Of a stretch of 64,000 bases of DNA, positions 58,801 through 64,000 are shown in pieces. The DNA is from Rallus limicola (Eukaryota; Chordata; Aves; Gruiformes; Rallidae). Location of the stretch: contig JAKCOZ010000001.1 in assembly GCA_022605955.1 (NCBI GenBank), positions 18,158,146-18,222,145 of the forward strand, given 5' to 3'. The number at the start of each line of letters is the position of its first letter. The stretch's first letter is position 1. The position numbers and the translations under genes were made by a program. The notes under the pieces were generated by a model. The model made no database searches. It had not been told where the DNA came from and saw only the letters and a list, made by a program, of their open reading frames with translations.

Positions 58801-61800
58801 CTCATAGGTGTACTTTTCCATGTGCATTTTCTGTGTGCTTCTGTGAAACATTAATGGCTTCACAAACTGAAACCACTGATTTGAAATAAAGTGGAAACTG
58901 ATACAGGTCTAATTTCTGTAAATACAATCTAGGAAATTGTATTAGGCATATTGCAGAGTCATTGAAGCTTGCTCTATCTACATTGGAATGTAATGGCATG
59001 ATGCCTATTGACTTGATTTTTGGAACAGGACTTGAATACATGATCCTAAAAAGCTCCAAGACTGTTTTGTTTGGCTCTGAGTGGTATTCATGACATCTTA
59101 AGTTAATGCCTTCAATAGTTGTCTTTATTCAAGAGCATATTTACTTGCCATAAGAAATCATGGCTTACTTCGCAGGACAAATGAAAGGCTTAGATGCTCT
59201 CCATGCATCTTTTCAGTGTTATGGGAAATTTCATGTCATAAGAAGCACATTTCCCCCTGTACAAATGTGAAATTGTGTTGTAAATGAAATCTCTTAATTA
59301 CTGCTCAGCTTGCTAAGCTTTTTACTTGAGTCAGCAACTGCCTTGCTGAAAAGTACCATAATTTTGAAGCAGAAATTTAGGACTGAAGATTTTAAACTAA
59401 TTTCTTCCTCATCATTGAGAGAATAGTGGCTTAGCAGTCAGGAAGAGCATTCTGGTTTTATAAACAGTTTTCAAGTTTTTATATTAGTAGATTAGAACAG
59501 CACGTTCATGTTTCTCCTCCACATCCTCACTGACTCTCTCACTGCTGGTTTTCATTCTAGTTTCTGGACTCCACCTTTCAATTTGCATCTGCATTTTTTT
59601 ACTCAACAAGTTTTGATCCACATTTTGTATCAACTATGTCTGTGTGTCTCTGGGAAAGAAGGGTTGCCTTGGGACAAAAAAAACACGTTGATGGTGAGCT
59701 AGTTGGTTGGGGATTTTTTTTATTTATGCATGAAAGAGTTCTAAGTATTCTTAGAAATTTAACAGTGTCCATAGTGATGTCTGTAATTTCAACAGAGGTG
59801 AGGTGGCATGATGACCTGTGTAAGATTTGTGGGCTACTTGGTGAAATCTTTTAATTGTCTGCTTAGGGCTACACAGAGCATCAATTTCTCATTTTATCTG
59901 GAGTTCAGGTTAAAATCCTAATTTGCACTATGTATAAATAGAACAATTTTCCTTAACTCCAGTCTTTGTTTTTAGTTAGACTGAGAGATGTTTACACAGT
60001 GTAATCTGTAATGAATGTTCTGAATATTGTCACTGAAACCACTGGTGTTACTTGAGAGTGATTACTCCCTTGTTGCATCCCCAAATGTGTGGTGACTGCT
60101 CATTTTTATGCTTGCCTGGTTCCTCTATGCTTCAGCTACATTTCCCTGGTTTTGCAGCTTGTTAATCATACCTTTGGATTGTGTGACCACCTTGGGACAG
60201 GCATAGTTTCTTTGTTAGGTATTTGCACCATAGTTAGAGCAGTACAAGCACGGGTCTTTGGTTGTGCCTGGCAACCACAGTCCATAATGCGCAGTATCGT
60301 GCTCAATAATTAAAGCATTACACAGTTGGACAAGGCTGGCACAGGACACATTAAAAACACTCTCTGATCCTAAGGTTACTGAATGCATCTTTAAACCACA
60401 TCCTGGATTCTCTCTTAACAAGTGAGAGGCTTTTTCTATTTGCCATTCATAACTACAAGGGACTCTAGTCTTCAGATAGCACTGGTTATAATAGCTAGGT
60501 TATTAAAACAAAGATGGAGATACTAAAAGCAAAGAGGGAGGATGCAAAAACTATTCTGTAATCCTCTGGGATAATGGCCCTAAGCCACATGTCCTTGTGA
60601 TTTATGCACTTGTTTTTATTTGTTCTCTTTGTCAGAAAGCTTTGTCACTGAAGAGATTTGATAATAGCCTGTTCAGTATGATTGTAGTCTGTTGTATTCA
60701 TGTAATAAAGCAAATAATTTTGGACCATTTATGGGTTTAGTCATTCTTGCTGTATATTTTTCACCTCTGATTTCACCTTCAGTAGATTAGATTGAACTAG
60801 ATAAAGACTTCCTGTTCACTTAGTTCTGTCCCATGGTGATATTACATAGAAACATTTGATATATTTGAACACTAGTAAGATACGTATGTACTGCACCTGT
60901 GGTGCATGTAAGTGTAGCTGACATAAGTGAGAATAGGTTGATAGAATTTGCAGCTTTATGTACTTTCAGCAACCAGTAAAGGCCTACATTAAGATAAGCA
61001 ATCTAAAGCAGAAGAAAAAATTGGAAAAATAGGATTTATTTCTTTAGCTTGCAAACTTTACTGCAGCCTCAGTTTTACAGTAGTAAATATTGCAGTGATA
61101 GAATCTATAAAGGGTGGAAGTGAGTTTCAGATCTTAGCTAGCTTATTCCAAGAGCCATGCACTCAAGTAGCTGACGGGAGCCTATGTGGAAGACAAGTAA
61201 CATGCTGGAGCAGGGAACAAAGAAATTAAGCCATTGCTAATCTATTTTGCTGTTTTTGAGGTAGAAAATGTATCTGAGAGGAATTTTTCTGGAAAGGAAT
61301 TTCTTCTGGAAAGAAATACGAGAAGCTTCCCCAGCTTCTTTTCCATCCCGCCCACTAACATGCAGAAGCATCTGTCTCTCATCTCCTCTTTGCCTGGTGC
61401 TATGTGTGAGTGCATTCTGACAAACATTTTACGAGTAGAGATCTTTGGAAAACCTATGAGATGAAATAACAGTGGTGAGAAATGCAAGTAGTTTTGTCTT
61501 ACTACATAGCTACTTGTGCAATAGAGGGTGATGCTATAGCAAATAAAAATATTTCTGTAGTAAATGTTACCACAGCAAATGAACCTGTCTTCCCTAGCCC
61601 TACTGAAATACAGCATCTCTAAATTTATAACAGTTACTTACAACTTAGGAAATGCAGAGGATTTTGGCCTATATTCTTCATAGAAGGTAAAAGATGCTTT
61701 TCTTTCGTGCAGGGTTTCATGAATATATATTCTGTCTTTTGAGCTATGGAATGCTGTGTAAAGGAGGAAATTTTTTCAGTTAAGACACTTTGAGGATTAT

Positions 61801-63599
61801 GATAATGTTGTGACAACTCAAATGGCTTTATTTTTAAAATTTCAGACTTTGTATATTTGCAGATAGGAATTATGAGTGAAATCTTTTCCATATCTGGAGA
61901 AAAGATTGATGGTGTACAGAAATTCACTGTTACTTAGTTTTCCAAGTATGCATGATACATGTATTGCTTCGCTTGCTGGAAAATGTGTCTCTGTGGTGCT
62001 TGCGGCAGGGTAAAAGGGGTTTGAAGCCCAACATTTTATTTTGTTATGTGAACTTGCTGCAATGAATTTACTTATTACTCTGCTGGTTTTTTAGGTAACA
62101 TTTTTGACTGGAAAGAATGAAATCCTGTGCTCTGAAAACACCCCCAAATCTTTTTAATAGCATAGATGAAGCCTTAAATGATTTTGCTAACACTGCGCAG
62201 TTGGAGGATTGTACTCAACTTGAATTGTATCTAGTAACTGCCTGTGTCTGGTATGGAACTGGCAAAAAGGAGGGCCAAGCAGTACTGGGGAATTCTGGAG
62301 TAATATCCAAGGCATAACCTAAGTTGGCTGTTGGGTAGTTAGTTTATGCATGTGTTGATGTGAAATGTATTCCTGGCGTAATAGGGTAAACCAGTATGAA
62401 TACTTACCGGTTTCTTCTGTATCTGCTTGGTATACATATCTGTCCAGATTTTCATATTTTTAGCAGCTCATAAGCAAAAAAGTTTGTAAAACTCAAGTGG
62501 GATGAGGATGCTGGGGTTGTGGGAACTTCAGTATAGGATATGGGTACGTTCTGCAGATTGCATGCTGCTGGCTTCAGAAGGGTGTGTTGAGCATGGAAAA
62601 TAAAACAGTAAGACAATGGCAGCTGTGTAAAACCAAATGCTTTTTCCCCCCCCCCCGCTCTTCAATGAGTATCCTTTCGCATCTGTATACCAGGAGTGTG
62701 TTAATCTTCTATTTCTATTTCAATCAAATGTTTGCTTGTTTGTGCTGTGATAATGCAATTTGAAGTTGGAAAGAGGTTCTGTGTAAATTCAGTCACACTT
62801 AAAAGCAATCAAAGAAAAGAAATTGATCACAATAAAACTCATCTTTTGTCAGGTACCTGGTAGACCTGTTTATCTTAAGAGCTGTGTTAACTTCTTGGAA
62901 CCCCCCGTTTAGTTTGTTTAAGTTGCAACACATGGTAGAGATTCTGGCCACACAGCTCCAGTGGAACTAAAGGTAGTCCAAGTAGATACTGAGCTACTTG
63001 AAGCCCAAGCATTTCTTGTGACTGGCTAGGAGATCTGACTTTCAAATTTAAAGGAGTTAATTCAGAAATCTGTTCAAACCTCATGCAACTTCATAAAATT
63101 ACTCCCGGCGGGGTTGCAAGGTTCTTTAGTGTACGGTTGACTTCTTGTAAGAAGAAACCTTGCCATCCTACTGGAGCTGGGGAGAACATTTTGTGGACAT
63201 CCCTAAAACACAGTAGTAGTAGTAGTAATTTCATTTAATTTAATTCATACTCCTATGTCAAAAAAAAAGATAGTTGTCTGAAGGTTTAACCACATAAATG
63301 TGTTTAAACTTGGATTGTTTAGGGGAAGAAGTTGGTAGGTTTCCTCATTGCCTTGTGGGGTTTATTTTTTGCAGATGTGCTTATTTTATGTTTTGTCTGT
63401 GCAAGATGCTATTTGTTTTTCTTAATTTATTTTGATACATTTTGGTGTTCATTGTTATTCAGATTATCCACTTCTGTTTTTCTGCTTCTTACCATTCTAA
63501 CATTTACATTTTTGTCCAGAGTGTATTTCCTTTTGTATTGTCCATCCTTCAGAATGTTAGCCTGACACTAAATTGTGCAGTGTTTTGTTTTTCCCCTAG
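55816..63599 (+). other. Intron 1 sequence (inferred), right part
   Basis: AT-rich, with no recognised repeat or secure exon. ORFs of up to 124 codons (61,242-61,616, minus strand) are unsupported. A poly-C run of 12 lies at 62,646-62,657 and a (TAG)n tract at 63,211-63,226. A frame of 66 codons at 62,117 follows an acceptor-like TTTTTTAG but has no usable donor, so I do not call it. Confidence 0.45.
62646..62657. repeat. C12 homopolymer
   Basis: Twelve consecutive C after a T run. Length is likely to be unreliable in the assembly. Confidence 0.9.
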
Positions 63600-63653
63600 G
63601 AGTAGTTGCAGAGATTAGCAGGACAATGAAATGGTAGGGAAAGCATCTGGAAG
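63600..63653 (+). other. Candidate exon 2 with start codon
   Basis: A strong acceptor (GTTTTGTTTTTCCCCTAG, ending at 63,599) and a strong donor (GGAAG|GTAAGA, exon end 63,653) bound 54 nt. All three frames have a stop, so it cannot be an internal coding exon. It can be a leader exon or contain the start. An ATG at 63,626 opens a three-codon ORF (Met-Lys-Trp-stop). It overlaps a second ATG at 63,631 in good context (GAAATGG) that runs open to the donor as MVGKASG and ends in phase 2. If that second ATG is the main start, the minimal upstream ORF would have to be bypassed or would dampen translation. I recognise no protein from seven residues. Confidence 0.45.
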
Positions 63654-63862
63654 GTAAGACTTTCCAGATGGATATCCTGTTGAGATATAATAGGGAATGC
63701 GCTTAGGTTTTTTTTCTCTACTTTTTCAAGAGAAGAGGGTGCAAAAAATATGCTCATAATTTCATAGTCTTTTCATTTTCTTTTGTTCATAATGAGATGT
63801 TTGCTAATGCCAGAGGAATTAATCTGATCATCTAGCCATCAGGCTGTAGAATTCCAGCATGG

Positions 63863-63885
63863 ACCATTAGTCCATGACTAATGGT
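63863..63885. repeat. Short perfect inverted repeat
   Basis: ACCATTAG and CTAATGGT pair perfectly across a 7-base loop (TCCATGA). The stem is only 8 bp and could be chance. Confidence 0.8.
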
Positions 63886-63906
63886 TAAGCTATATGGTTA
63901 AGCTGT
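63881..63906. repeat. 13-bp tandem duplication with one mismatch
   Basis: ATGGTTAAGCTAT is followed directly by ATGGTTAAGCTGT. Confidence 0.85.
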
Positions 63907-64000
63907 ATGTAATGCTGAGATTTTCAATCTTTGTTTTTAGGATTTTGAGTCACAAAGAAGGTACCACATTTCATGGTTTGACCCATTGATTGTTCTGTCT

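Larger units (their letters stand above)
63654..64000 (+). other. Intron sequence (inferred) with small repeats
   Basis: After the candidate exon the sequence is AT-rich to the end of the window. It holds an 8-bp inverted repeat (63,863-63,885) and a 13-bp near-perfect tandem repeat (63,881-63,906). No further exon is visible. Confidence 0.4.

Noticed and set aside
62095..62317. Acceptor-like TTTTTTAG followed by a 66-codon frame
   Set aside because: The pyrimidine tract is short, no donor follows the frame, and the peptide is unrecognised.
1..64000. tRNA, rRNA, snRNA or CRISPR-like arrays
   Set aside because: Looked for A/B boxes, snRNA cores and regular repeats with spacers by eye; none found. 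A tRNAscan or Rfam search would be needed to exclude degenerate copies.

Overview
The window looks like nuclear DNA from a bird, probably a neoavian. The evidence is the repeats. There are several CR1 retrotransposon pieces, some ending in the octamer tail typical of bird CR1. There are two solo long terminal repeats (LTRs), one from a family I recognise as common in neoavian genomes. There are also much older CR1 relics of the kind shared with turtles and crocodilians. Introns, splice signals, CpG depletion outside one island and the absence of long ORFs fit a vertebrate chromosome. Species and chromosome cannot be told from the sequence alone.

The layout is simple. Positions 1 to about 44,390 are AT-rich and show no secure gene. 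This part holds a solo LTR with a perfect 5-bp target-site duplication (688-1281), two ancient CR1 relics (about 8,230-8,830 and 10,480-10,955), a CR1 reverse-transcriptase remnant interrupted by a second CR1 (12,545-13,736), three reverse-strand CR1 pieces (22,983-23,110, 23,826-24,235 and 24,255-24,440), and several simple repeats. A few weak minus-strand exon candidates lie here, the best at 41,916-41,988.

A CpG island covers about 44,390-46,560 and is the functional centre of the window. On the plus strand it contains 985 bp without any ATG, ending at a perfect splice donor (AAG|GTAAGT after 45,931). I read this as a TATA-less promoter plus a non-coding first exon of a rightward gene. The next plausible exon is at 63,600-63,653. 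It carries a three-codon upstream ORF overlapped by a second ATG in good context, and this reading would make intron 1 about 17.7 kb. The gene body lies beyond the right edge, and I could not identify the gene. The island may also drive a leftward transcript.

From 46,560 to 64,000 the sequence behaves as intron. Its clearest feature is a nested transposon at 54,804-55,797: an internally deleted reverse-strand CR1 whose endonuclease domain is split by a 454-bp solo LTR with a near-perfect 6-bp target-site duplication.

No new biological system was recognised. The most informative signals are the ATG-free leader and its distant partner exon, the two nested retroelements, and the possible divergent transcript.
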